Below the pieces are notes generated by a model. The model was not told the origin of the DNA. It saw only the letters and a list, made by a program, of their open reading frames with translations, and searched no databases. Positions 5,902-11,285 of a stretch of 12,490 nt of DNA are shown one piece after another (within the stretch, counting starts at the first letter, position 1; every line of letters begins with the position of its first letter). The DNA lies in assembly GCA_900545935.1 (NCBI GenBank), contig URAP01000044.1, forward strand, positions 1 to 12,490, read 5' to 3'. Made by a program: the position numbers and the translations under genes. This DNA comes from an uncultured Eubacteriales bacterium (GTDB lineage: Bacteria; Bacillota; Clostridia; Oscillospirales; CAG-272).

Positions 5902-6975
5902 ATGCAAATAAATTTGAAAGACAAACTGCGTTCATTGCGCTTACAGAAAAAAATCACACAAGAAGCACTTGCCAATCATCTCGGCATTACACCGCAATCG
6001 GTCGGAAAATGGGAGCGCGGCGAAGGCTTTCCCGACATTACGCTCTTGCCGCGCATTGCATTTTATTTTGACATAACGGTGGATGAGCTTTTGTGCGTGG
6101 ATCAGGTGAGAGTGGAAGAAGCAATTGCTGAATATGAACGGAAAGCCGCCGTCTATCAAAATAACGGCGAGAACGAAAAGAATCTTGAATTATGGGAACA
6201 GGCATATGCGGAATTTCCGAACGATTGCCGCGTGATCGAAGGATTGATGTTTGCGATAAACAGAGAGGCGGTCTATCCGTGTCCAAAGGACAAGGCGGAA
6301 CGTATTATTTCACTCGGAGAGAAGCTTTTACAGAAAACCACGGACACAAGGCAAAGAGAAAACGCACTTCAGTGCCTTTGTTACACTTATGATGGCATTG
6401 ACAAGGAAAAAGCTCTTTATTATGCAGACATGTGCGGCGGTTTTTATGTGACAACGGAGGAACTCCGGACAACTATTTTGGACGGTGAAGATGGGGTCGA
6501 GTCGTGCCAAAGCTATATAGACTCTCTGATCCATACGGCTGCAATGACTGCTTTGCGCATGACATCAAAAATTTCTTTTTCACATGAGGAAAAAATCGAG
6601 GCATTTCGGTTTGCCATTGACATCTTGGAACGTTTATATGCAGACGGAAACGTGGGATTTTATGCGTCAGACCTGTCGCTTTTTTACTCTATGATAGCTT
6701 CTGAGTACGCACAAATGCACGATTCGCAAAAAACGCTTGACGCTTTGGCAGAGAGCTGTCGCTATGCGGTTATTGAAGCGAATCTGAAAGATATGGATTA
6801 TACAGCGCCTATGGTGAATAGATTGAAGTACAAAAAAGCGGATACGACCAAGAATTATAAGGGGAACGCCTGCAATCTCAGATTAAAAGCATTGGAGAAC
6901 AGACAATTTGATTTTGTCAGAGAGGAAGATGCCTTCAGAAAACTCATCGTAATATTGGAACAAAACGCAGAGTAA
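5902..6975 (+). CDS. XRE-family regulator with C-terminal helical (TPR-like) region, copy 2
   Basis: 357 residues, same architecture as the divergent copy 1. The XRE helix-turn-helix (about 6-65) reads LKDKLRSLRLQKKITQEALA, then GITPQSVGKWERGEGFPD and IAFYFDITVDELL. A helical repeat region follows (about 70-310), ending in the shared block DMDYTAPMVNRLKY (297-310). Pairs such as FAIDILERLYADGNVGFY (236-253) against GAIGVFDSVFPDGNYGVH in copy 1 confirm paralogy. The C-terminus is shorter and lacks the tryptophan-rich tail. The ATG at 5902 has only a modest ribosome site (GTGGGA, about 8 nt). The coding sequence is visibly richer in A/T than the neighbouring AraC, ABC and YihY genes, which may point to acquisition. 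A hairpin at 7017-7052 probably ends the transcript. Confidence 0.87.
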   Translation: MQINLKDKLRSLRLQKKITQEALANHLGITPQSVGKWERGEGFPDITLLPRIAFYFDITVDELLCVDQVRVEEAIAEYERKAAVYQNNGENEKNLELWEQAYAEFPNDCRVIEGLMFAINREAVYPCPKDKAERIISLGEKLLQKTTDTRQRENALQCLCYTYDGIDKEKALYYADMCGGFYVTTEELRTTILDGEDGVESCQSYIDSLIHTAAMTALRMTSKISFSHEEKIEAFRFAIDILERLYADGNVGFYASDLSLFYSMIASEYAQMHDSQKTLDALAESCRYAVIEANLKDMDYTAPMVNRLKYKKADTTKNYKGNACNLRLKALENRQFDFVREEDAFRKLIVILEQNAE

Positions 6976-7016
6976 GGTCTAAGCTGCAGAAAGCAAAGAA
7001 AAAAACCTCCGGTAAA

Positions 7017-7052
7017 AAGCGGTTAGTATCATGACCTTAACACTAACCGCTT
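7017..7052. terminator. Hairpin after XRE copy 2, possibly a bidirectional terminator
   Basis: A perfect 11-bp stem AAGCGGTTAGT / ACTAACCGCTT has a 14-nt loop. On the plus strand it is followed by a poor T run (AATTATT), on the minus strand by TTTTT, so it looks better as a minus-strand terminator although no minus-strand gene lies to its right. It most likely ends the XRE copy 2 transcript 42 nt past its stop. Confidence 0.55.
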
Positions 7053-7136
7053 AATTATTGCGATACATCGTGAAAAAGAGCAACACCTACCGAAATATAC
7101 TCGCTGTCACTTGTTTTTTCCCTTCATAAGCTTGAG
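7053..7136. other. Gene-free stretch before the 42-bp repeats
   Basis: Part of a 315-bp gap between the XRE copy 2 stop and the YihY start. It carries no open frame with a ribosome site. The orphan minus-strand terminator on its left and the repeats on its right could mark the scar of a lost mobile element, but no transposase or recombinase residue is readable. Confidence 0.35.
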
Positions 7137-7220
7137 AATTGTTGGTTTGTCAATGATATGTTACACTGAGGTGCAAATAATTGTTGGTTTGTAAATGATA
7201 TGTTACACCGAGGTGCAAAT
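7137..7220. repeat. Two tandem 42-bp direct repeats upstream of the YihY promoter
   Basis: Copy 1 is 7137-7178 and copy 2 is 7179-7220. Both begin AATTGTTGGTTTGT and end GAGGTGCAAAT, with only two differences (C/A at 7151/7193 and T/C at 7168/7210). The first four bases of a third copy (AATT) follow. They end 7 bp before the -35 box of the YihY promoter, so they could be stacked regulator sites, a simple local duplication, or the multiple terminal repeats of a decayed insertion element. Confidence 0.8.
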
Positions 7221-7227
7221 AATTATA

Positions 7228-7256
7228 TTGACATCTTGTAATATTTGTTTTATCAT
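7228..7256 (+). promoter_or_regulatory. Promoter of the YihY-family gene
   Basis: TTGACA (7228-7233), a 17-bp spacer and TATCAT (7251-7256). The predicted start near 7263 leaves a leader of about 28 nt containing GGGGAGG before the ATG at 7291. Confidence 0.75.
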
Positions 7257-7290
7257 ATTACATGTATATTATATACGGGGAGGCGACGGA

Positions 7291-8127
7291 ATGAAGATAC
7301 CGAAAGGACTGCGCGTATGCTATTCGATAGCAGCGGACTTTGCCGCGCGCTTCAAGGCCGACATGCTCGGCACATATGCGGCAAGCGCAGCGTTCTTTAT
7401 CTTTGTTTCGCTGTTTCCCTGCTTTCTTCTCGCAGTAGCGATACTCGACCTGTGCGGTATAGCCGGACGGGATGTTCTCTACGAATTTCTCGCCGGTGCA
7501 CCGAGGCATGTTATCGACCTGCTCACCTCGCTGATGAACGAGGCGGAGAATTCGGGAAACATGCGAATAATCTCCATTGCCACTCTTGCGACGCTATGGG
7601 CGGCATCCAGAGGCGTTTTTGCGCTGATGGAGGCGCTCGGCAGAATATACAGCACACGCGGCGAGACACGTCCGTACATCGCAAACAGATTGCTTGCGAT
7701 CCTCTACACCGTTGCATTTATATTGATGATGATAATCATCATCGTTCTCCTTATCTTCGGCGGAAAGATAACGGCGTTTCTGAGTGAAAATCTGCCATTC
7801 TTTGCCGAACTCGGATGGATAGTCACATTTGCACGGTACGCGCTCGGAGCGCTGCTGCTCGTGACGTTCTTTACGATGCTGTATACATTCTTTCCCGCCC
7901 GCAGAACCTCGCCGCTCCGCGAGCTTCCCGGAGCAATAATCGGGACGATAGGCTGGCTCGGCTTCTCGGCAATATATTCTCGCTATATCGATTCGCTTGC
8001 CAACCTCACCATATACGGCAGTCTCGCATCTATCGTACTCCTGCTGCTGTGGCTGTATTTTTGTCTCTATATCGTTCTTATAGGCGCGGAGATAAATAAG
8101 CTGATGCGATCGTTCTTCGACAGCTGA
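7291..8127 (+). CDS. YihY/BrkB-family inner membrane protein
   Basis: 278 residues, the usual length of the YihY/BrkB family (once mislabelled ribonuclease BN). Typical marks are the N-terminal AASAAFFIFVSLFPCFLLAV (30-49), LWAASRGV (102-109), YTFFPARR (198-205) and the C-terminal membrane segment IVLLLLWLYFCLYIVLIGAE (248-267) followed by IN. About six membrane spans are visible (32-54, 94-112, 133-157, 178-201, 213-230, 244-266). The molecular function of the family is not settled; export and resistance roles have been proposed. The frame opens at 7195, but that start lies in the 42-bp repeats and before the promoter. The ATG at 7291 has GGGGAGG with 8-nt spacing. It is monocistronic between its own promoter and a shared terminator at 8232-8263. 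Confidence 0.9.
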   Translation: MKIPKGLRVCYSIAADFAARFKADMLGTYAASAAFFIFVSLFPCFLLAVAILDLCGIAGRDVLYEFLAGAPRHVIDLLTSLMNEAENSGNMRIISIATLATLWAASRGVFALMEALGRIYSTRGETRPYIANRLLAILYTVAFILMMIIIIVLLIFGGKITAFLSENLPFFAELGWIVTFARYALGALLLVTFFTMLYTFFPARRTSPLRELPGAIIGTIGWLGFSAIYSRYIDSLANLTIYGSLASIVLLLLWLYFCLYIVLIGAEINKLMRSFFDS

Positions 8128-8147
8128 GCTGCAATCAAATACATTTT

Positions 8148-8175
8148 CGGTAACACTTACCGCACGCTTTCGTGC
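8148..8175. repeat. Two adjacent short hairpins after the YihY gene
   Basis: CGGTAA-CAC-TTACCG (8148-8162) abuts GCACG-CTTT-CGTGC (8162-8175). Neither is followed by a T run, so they are not terminators by themselves; the YihY transcript would carry them in its 3' UTR. Function unknown. Confidence 0.4.
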
Positions 8176-8224
8176 CGAAGCTAACGAAATTCGCAGCCGC
8201 ACTGAACTGTTCGAGACAAAAATC

Positions 8225-8263
8225 AAAAAAACGGGGATCCGCACCGCTCGGTGCAGATCCCCG
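8225..8263. terminator. Bidirectional terminator between the YihY gene and ribU
   Basis: CGGGGATC and GCACCG (8232-8246) pair with GGTGC and GATCCCCG (8250-8263) around a very short loop, with one mismatch, giving a strong hairpin. On the minus strand it is followed by seven T residues (8231-8225) and ends the ribU transcript 10 nt after its stop. On the plus strand it is followed by AAATATTTTT and ends the YihY transcript. Confidence 0.9.
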
Positions 8264-8272
8264 AAATATTTT

Positions 8273-8947
8273 TCAGCGCAGCGCAAAGATAAGTGCGATA
8301 CATACAGCGAGTATCGGCAGTGCGACAAGCAGCGCCTTCGGCGAAAAGCGTATTACCGAGCCGTCAGAGGACTGCTTTTCGGGAAATGCACCGACGCGGC
8401 GGAACGCAGCCGTAACAGGCTTGTAGATAATAAGCGCTATCGCACAGTTTATACCGCCTTTGATGAAATTGAAGGGTATTATAGCAGGCAGCAGCATTCC
8501 CGCGACAGCATCGCGCGACACGTGCATATACAGCGGTGTAACAATCCAGTTCCAAAATATCATAGCGACTATCATGGCGCACCAGCCGATGCCGAGCGCC
8601 GCAAGCGCACCCTTGTAGCTGTGCTTTTTTTTATAGATAAGCGATGCGGTAACGGCGAACGAGCAGCTTGATATTATGTTCATTGCAAATCCGATAGGTC
8701 CGGTCGTGCTTATCGTCAGCATCTCGACGAGCGCTACGATCACCGATATGGCGGCAGCCGCGACGGGTCCGAACGCAAGTCCGCCGATAACGATTATCGA
8801 ATCCTTCGGATCAAAGGTCAGAAAGGACATCGAGGGGATCAGCGGCACTCTTCCGACAGCGACAGCCACAAAAGCGAGTGCACAGAGCATTCCGGTAATA
8901 CAGAGCTGTATTATACGGCTGCGTGATGTTGGTCTGTTTTTGTTCAT
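8273..8947 (-). CDS. ribU: RibU-like riboflavin ECF transporter S-component
   Basis: 224 residues. This integral membrane protein would bind riboflavin and dock onto the shared ECF module (EcfA/A'/T), which is not in the window. Family marks are MSFLTFDPKDSIIVIGGLAF (40-59) followed by GPVAA, equivalent to the RibU 'FLKFDPSDxPxLIGxFxFGP' segment, then GPIGFAMNIISS (83-94), FWNWIVTPLY (131-140) and IIPFNFIKGGINCAIALIIY (156-175), the conserved late segment. Assignment to riboflavin is supported independently by the FMN riboswitch in its leader. The C-terminus has an extra hydrophobic segment (about 203-222) beyond the usual six helices. The frame opens at 9082 inside the aptamer, but the ATG at 8947 has GAGGAG with about 7-nt spacing. 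The transcript ends at the terminator at 8263-8225. Confidence 0.9.
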   Translation of the reverse strand: MNKNRPTSRSRIIQLCITGMLCALAFVAVAVGRVPLIPSMSFLTFDPKDSIIVIGGLAFGPVAAAAISVIVALVEMLTISTTGPIGFAMNIISSCSFAVTASLIYKKKHSYKGALAALGIGWCAMIVAMIFWNWIVTPLYMHVSRDAVAGMLLPAIIPFNFIKGGINCAIALIIYKPVTAAFRRVGAFPEKQSSDGSVIRFSPKALLVALPILAVCIALIFALR

Positions 8948-8950
8948 TTG

Positions 8951-9009
8951 ATTACTCCTCTGCCACTTGATTTTTCTCGGCACGGTCATGGCTGCCATGT
9001 CGGAGTAAT
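8951..9009 (-). promoter_or_regulatory. Inverted repeat able to mask the ribU ribosome binding site
   Basis: On the minus strand ATTACTCC (9009-9002) is fully complementary to GGAGTAAT (8958-8951), which contains most of the ribU Shine-Dalgarno site. The 43-nt loop holds a smaller hairpin CATGG-CAG-CCATG (8999-8987). The structure forms only in transcripts that pass the leader terminator, so it could add a translational check. Pairing is seen, the function is inferred. Confidence 0.5.
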
Positions 9010-9015
9010 TCCTCA

Positions 9016-9042
9016 AAAACAAAAAGTCCCGCATGGCGGGAC
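9016..9042 (-). terminator. Riboswitch expression-platform terminator ahead of ribU
   Basis: The minus-strand hairpin GTCCCGC-CAT-GCGGGAC (9042-9026) is followed by TTTTTGTTTTT. It lies between the FMN aptamer and the ribU start, the usual position of the terminator that forms when FMN is bound. Confidence 0.85.
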
Positions 9043-9066
9043 ATAAAACGGCGGCGCGAAAAAACG

Positions 9067-9180
9067 CCCATCCTTCTCTCATCCGGACTGTAACTGTCGG
9101 TATCGGAATTGCACCGATTCAGCGCTGATGCGCTCGCGGACTTTACCGCCGGTCGGGAATTTCACCCTGCCCCGAAGAAT
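9067..9180 (-). promoter_or_regulatory. FMN riboswitch (RFN element)
   Basis: The minus-strand sequence carries the conserved aptamer blocks in order: TTCGGGGCAGGGTGAAATTC (from 9178), CCCGACCGGCGGTAAAGTCC and GCGAGC, a variable helix, then AGTCCGGATGAGAGAAGGAT near 9090-9071. These match the RFN consensus closely. FMN binding would favour the downstream terminator and so reduce riboflavin uptake when flavin is plentiful. Confidence 0.95.
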
Positions 9181-9189
9181 TACATGATG

Positions 9190-9218
9190 ATTGTAGCACA
9201 ATGCCGCGCCTTTGTCAA
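9190..9218 (-). promoter_or_regulatory. Promoter of the ribU leader
   Basis: TTGACA (9218-9213), a 17-bp spacer and TACAAT (9195-9190) preceded by TGC (extended -10). The predicted start near 9183 falls just before the FMN aptamer. Confidence 0.8.
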
Positions 9219-9238
9219 TAGCTAAGAAGGGGATGCTG

Positions 9239-9261
9239 AAAAAGTCCGGACCGAACTTTTT
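9239..9261. terminator. Possible second terminator upstream of the ribU promoter
   Basis: AAAAAGTCC pairs with the later CGAACTTTTT (one T.G pair) around a 5-nt loop, with T residues after it on both strands. Before the IS arrived it would have stood between the tRNA-His and ribU transcription units, both on the minus strand. The A/T-rich stem makes it weak. Confidence 0.4.
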
Positions 9262-9280
9262 TATCATTACTCTAAAAGCA

Positions 9281-9315
9281 AAAGGACTGTTAAAAACAAG
9301 TTTTAACAGTCCTTT
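9281..9315. repeat. Left 35-bp target duplication, itself a perfect hairpin
   Basis: AAAGGACTGTTAAAA-ACAAG-TTTTAACAGTCCTTT, a 15-bp perfect stem with a 5-nt loop, directly abuts the left end of the IS. It is identical to 10906-10940 on the other side. It looks like the original tRNA-His terminator, duplicated on insertion. Confidence 0.85.
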
Positions 9316-9325
9316 CAGTCTGTCG

Positions 9326-9353
9326 AAAAAGTCACCCGAAGGGGTGGCTTTTT
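9326..9353 (+). terminator. Hairpin inside the IS left end, insulating the transposase
   Basis: AAAAAGTCACCC (9326-9337) pairs with GGGTGGCTTTTT (9342-9353, one T.G pair) across a GAAG loop and ends in five T residues. It overlaps the left terminal repeat. It would stop plus-strand transcripts entering from outside before they reach the transposase, a common IS safeguard. Confidence 0.6.
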
Positions 9354-9373
9354 CGGGTTAACAGTGGTAAAAT
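9345..9373 (+). promoter_or_regulatory. Possible transposase promoter
   Basis: An extended -10 TGG-TAAAAT (hexamer 9368-9373) lies about 30 nt before the ATG; the -35 position (TGGCTT, 9345-9350) is poor and falls inside the hairpin. A weak internal promoter fits a tightly limited transposase. Confidence 0.4.
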
Positions 9374-9403
9374 AGAAGTATAAAAAGGATAGGCGGTAGA
9401 GCG

Positions 9404-10843
9404 ATGCTGAAGAAGTGGCAAAATGAGCGGGATCAAGTAGAGATGGTATGGCTTGAGGATTTAGTACCTAAAGAACATCTGCTGAGACAGATTGATGCTG
9501 CGGTGGATTTCGGGAAGATATACGGGATAGTAGATGAGCTGTACAGCGAGGATACGGGAAGACCGAGCGTAGATCCGGTCGTACTGGTAAAAATGGTACT
9601 GCTGCAGCATCTTTACGGTTTGCCGTCGCTCAGGCGGACAGCCGCCGAGGTTGAGGTGAATGTTGCATACCGTTGGTTTCTCGGATACGGTCTGCGTGAA
9701 GAGACGCCGCATTTTTCAACGCTGAGCTACAACTTCAGGCACAGATTCAGCAGCAAGACGGTAGACGGGATATTTGCATGGATATTGGACGAGATAGCCG
9801 ATGCGGGGTACCTGTCTCCGAGCGCCGTATTTATTGACGGCACACATATAAAAGCAAATGCAAATAACAAAAAGAAGATAAAGGAAGAGATACCCGCAGC
9901 GTCAAAGAGATACGCCAAGGAACTTATGAAGGAGGTCAACGCCGACCGGGAGAAGCACGAGAAGAAGCCCTTTGACGATGACGACGGCACCCCGAGAGCA
10001 TCAAAGCCTGACAAAAACACGTCAAAGAAGAAGCTTGCTCGCCGAAAGAAGATGAAAACGGTAACACGAAGCACAACCGACCCTGAGAGCGGTCTTTTTG
10101 TAAAGGGAGACCACAAGCGTCAGTTCGCGTACGAAGCACACACCGCCTGTGATAAAAACGGATATATCCTTGAAACCGTAGTAACCCCCGGGAATGTGCA
10201 TGACAGCGTAGCTTTTGACGATGTTTACGATAAGGTAACCGAAAAATTCCCGGGTGTAAAGACCGTTGTGGCGGACAGCGCCTACAAAGCGCCCCATATT
10301 TGCAAAAAAGTATTTGATGACAACAGAATTCTCAGCACGGCATATAAACGTCCGATGACGATGAAAGGCGGTCATGAGTGGTGGAAATACGTTTATGACG
10401 AATATTATGATTGCATTATCTGCCCGGAATATCAAGTGCTTAGATATAGCACTACGAACAGAGACGGATATAGAGAATACAAAAGCGATCCGAGAATTTG
10501 CAGAAACTGTCCTACAAAGGAGCTTTGCACCCATTCGAAGGATGCTGTAAAGATCGTCCAAAGGCATATATGGAAGGACTATGAGGAACTTGCCGACGAC
10601 GCTCGCTATACTCCGGAATATGCCGAACTGTATAGGCGGCGCAAAGAGACTATTGAACGTGTCTTTGCCGACGCAAAAGAAAAACACGCCATGCGTTATA
10701 CACCCTATCGCGGCCTCGCTCAAGTTTCAAATTGGGTAAGGCTTAAGTTTGCTGCCATGAATCTAAAAAAATTCGCTAAAAAAAATGGAGATATTCTAAC
10801 CATTTCACTTTATCTGCTGTTTTTGCCTATGATTCTTTTCTGA
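9404..10843 (+). CDS. IS1182-family DDE transposase
   Basis: 479 residues, full length. It catalyses cut and strand transfer of the surrounding element. The N-terminal DUF772-like region (about 15-130) contains DTGRPSVDPVVLVKMVLLQH (50-69), then LYGLPSLRR and THFSTLS-like spacing. Probable catalytic acidic residues are D145 in FIDGTHIKAN, D291 in VVADSAYKAP and E418 in ETIERVFADAKEKHAMRY. A cysteine cluster (C337xxC340, C366xxC369, C375) suggests a metal-binding insert, as in other members of the family. A lysine-rich charged stretch (150-220) follows the first aspartate. The ATG has AGGCGG 8 nt upstream. The end lies 62 bp before the right terminal repeat. The long minus-strand frames inside it are shadows. 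Confidence 0.93.
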   Translation: MLKKWQNERDQVEMVWLEDLVPKEHLLRQIDAAVDFGKIYGIVDELYSEDTGRPSVDPVVLVKMVLLQHLYGLPSLRRTAAEVEVNVAYRWFLGYGLREETPHFSTLSYNFRHRFSSKTVDGIFAWILDEIADAGYLSPSAVFIDGTHIKANANNKKKIKEEIPAASKRYAKELMKEVNADREKHEKKPFDDDDGTPRASKPDKNTSKKKLARRKKMKTVTRSTTDPESGLFVKGDHKRQFAYEAHTACDKNGYILETVVTPGNVHDSVAFDDVYDKVTEKFPGVKTVVADSAYKAPHICKKVFDDNRILSTAYKRPMTMKGGHEWWKYVYDEYYDCIICPEYQVLRYSTTNRDGYREYKSDPRICRNCPTKELCTHSKDAVKIVQRHIWKDYEELADDARYTPEYAELYRRRKETIERVFADAKEKHAMRYTPYRGLAQVSNWVRLKFAAMNLKKFAKKNGDILTISLYLLFLPMILF

Positions 10844-10905
10844 GTCTTGATAATACGAAAACACCGATCTGCGCTCTTGCTTGACCGGCGTTTTTCGACA
10901 GACTG

Positions 10906-10940
10906 AAAGGACTGTTAAAAACAAGTTTTAACAGTCCTTT
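10906..10940. repeat. Right 35-bp target duplication / tRNA-His terminator hairpin
   Basis: Identical to 9281-9315. On the minus strand it starts 6 nt after the tRNA-His CCA end and folds into a 15-bp stem, so it serves as the tRNA terminator. After the insertion the bases beyond the stem are CAGTCTG rather than the original TGCTTTT, which shortens the T run to TTT. Confidence 0.85.
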
Positions 10941-10945
10941 TCTTA

Positions 10946-11023
10946 TGGGGTGAGCGATGGGAATCAAACCCACGACCTCCAGGGCCACAACCTGGCGCTC
11001 TAATCGACTGAGCTACGCCCACC
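10946..11023 (-). tRNA. tRNA-His(GTG)
   Basis: 78 nt including the extra G at -1 typical of tRNA-His and an encoded CCA. The acceptor stem is GTGGGCG/CGCTCAC with G-1 opposite C73. The D arm is GCTC/GAGC, the anticodon stem CCAGG/CCTGG encloses TTGTGGC (anticodon GTG), and the T arm is GTGGG/CCCAT. Product: the histidine-accepting tRNA for CAC/CAU codons. It has its own consensus promoter and a terminator hairpin duplicated by the IS. Confidence 0.96.
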
Positions 11024-11041
11024 ATGTTTGACAACACGATT

Positions 11042-11070
11042 ATTATATCACAGCACGGCTCTGTTGTCAA
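11042..11070 (-). promoter_or_regulatory. Promoter of tRNA-His
   Basis: TTGACA (11070-11065), a 17-bp spacer and TATAAT (11047-11042): a perfect consensus promoter as expected for a stable-RNA gene. The predicted start is about 12 nt upstream of the mature 5' end. Confidence 0.85.
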
Positions 11071-11129
11071 TAGAAAAATACGAAAAAACATTTTGTATCC
11101 GAAATTTGTTTATAAAGCAGACCTCAAAG

Positions 11130-11195
11130 AGCACAAGCGGAGTTTTTGCTCCGTGCGCAAAAAATAATAGTTCATCACGACCGCTGTGCTTTTTT
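11130..11195 (+). terminator. Large-loop hairpin ending in a T run, possible terminator or structured RNA
   Basis: AGCACA(A)GCGG (11130-11140) pairs with CCGCTGTGCT (11181-11190, one bulged A), followed by a run of six T. The 40-nt loop holds an inner hairpin CGGAG-TTTTTG-CTCCG. No complete plus-strand gene precedes it: the tRNA upstream is on the other strand. It may be the end of a small RNA or a remnant. No convincing promoter was found for it. Confidence 0.35.
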
Positions 11196-11218
11196 CCGCG
11201 CTGTACGCTCATAAAGCC

Positions 11219-11246
11219 TTGACAAAGACGATAAAATGTGTAAGAA
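11219..11246 (+). promoter_or_regulatory. Probable promoter of the acyltransferase gene
   Basis: TTGACA (11219-11224) is a perfect -35. The -10 is imperfect: TAAGAA (11241-11246) at 16 bp. The start would be near 11253, about 33 nt before the TTG codon. Confidence 0.45.
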
Positions 11247-11285
11247 TATAGTAACAGTTCGGTCACTTATTCGGAGGTATACATC

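Larger units (their letters stand above)
9316..10905. mobile_element. Complete IS1182-family insertion sequence (1590 bp)
   Basis: Bounded by 15-bp perfect terminal inverted repeats CAGTCTGTCGAAAAA (9316-9330) and TTTTTCGACAGACTG (10891-10905), with a single intact transposase gene on the plus strand. It is flanked by identical 35-bp direct repeats that are hairpins. Length, gene layout and transposase type fit IS1182. The intact gene and identical flanks suggest a recent and possibly still active insertion. It lies between ribU and tRNA-His, with its transposase convergent with the tRNA. Confidence 0.9.

Noticed and set aside
7137..7220. 42-bp repeats as a CRISPR array
   Set aside because: There are only two copies and they abut directly without spacers; no cas gene is near.
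7195..7290. N-terminal extension of the YihY-family protein
   Set aside because: It would start within the 42-bp repeat and upstream of the promoter; the ATG at 7291 has GGGGAGG at the right distance.
7594..8328. 244-residue minus-strand frame opposite the YihY gene
   Set aside because: It is antisense to a well-supported membrane protein, crosses a terminator, and is charge-rich nonsense compared with any family.
8948..9082. N-terminal extension of the RibU-like protein to the ATG at 9082
   Set aside because: The extension would translate the riboswitch 3' end and the terminator; the ATG at 8947 has a proper GAGGAG site and matches family length.
10022..10723. 233-residue minus-strand frame inside the transposase
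   Set aside because: It is a shadow of the clear IS1182 transposase on the plus strand; no start signal and no family resemblance.
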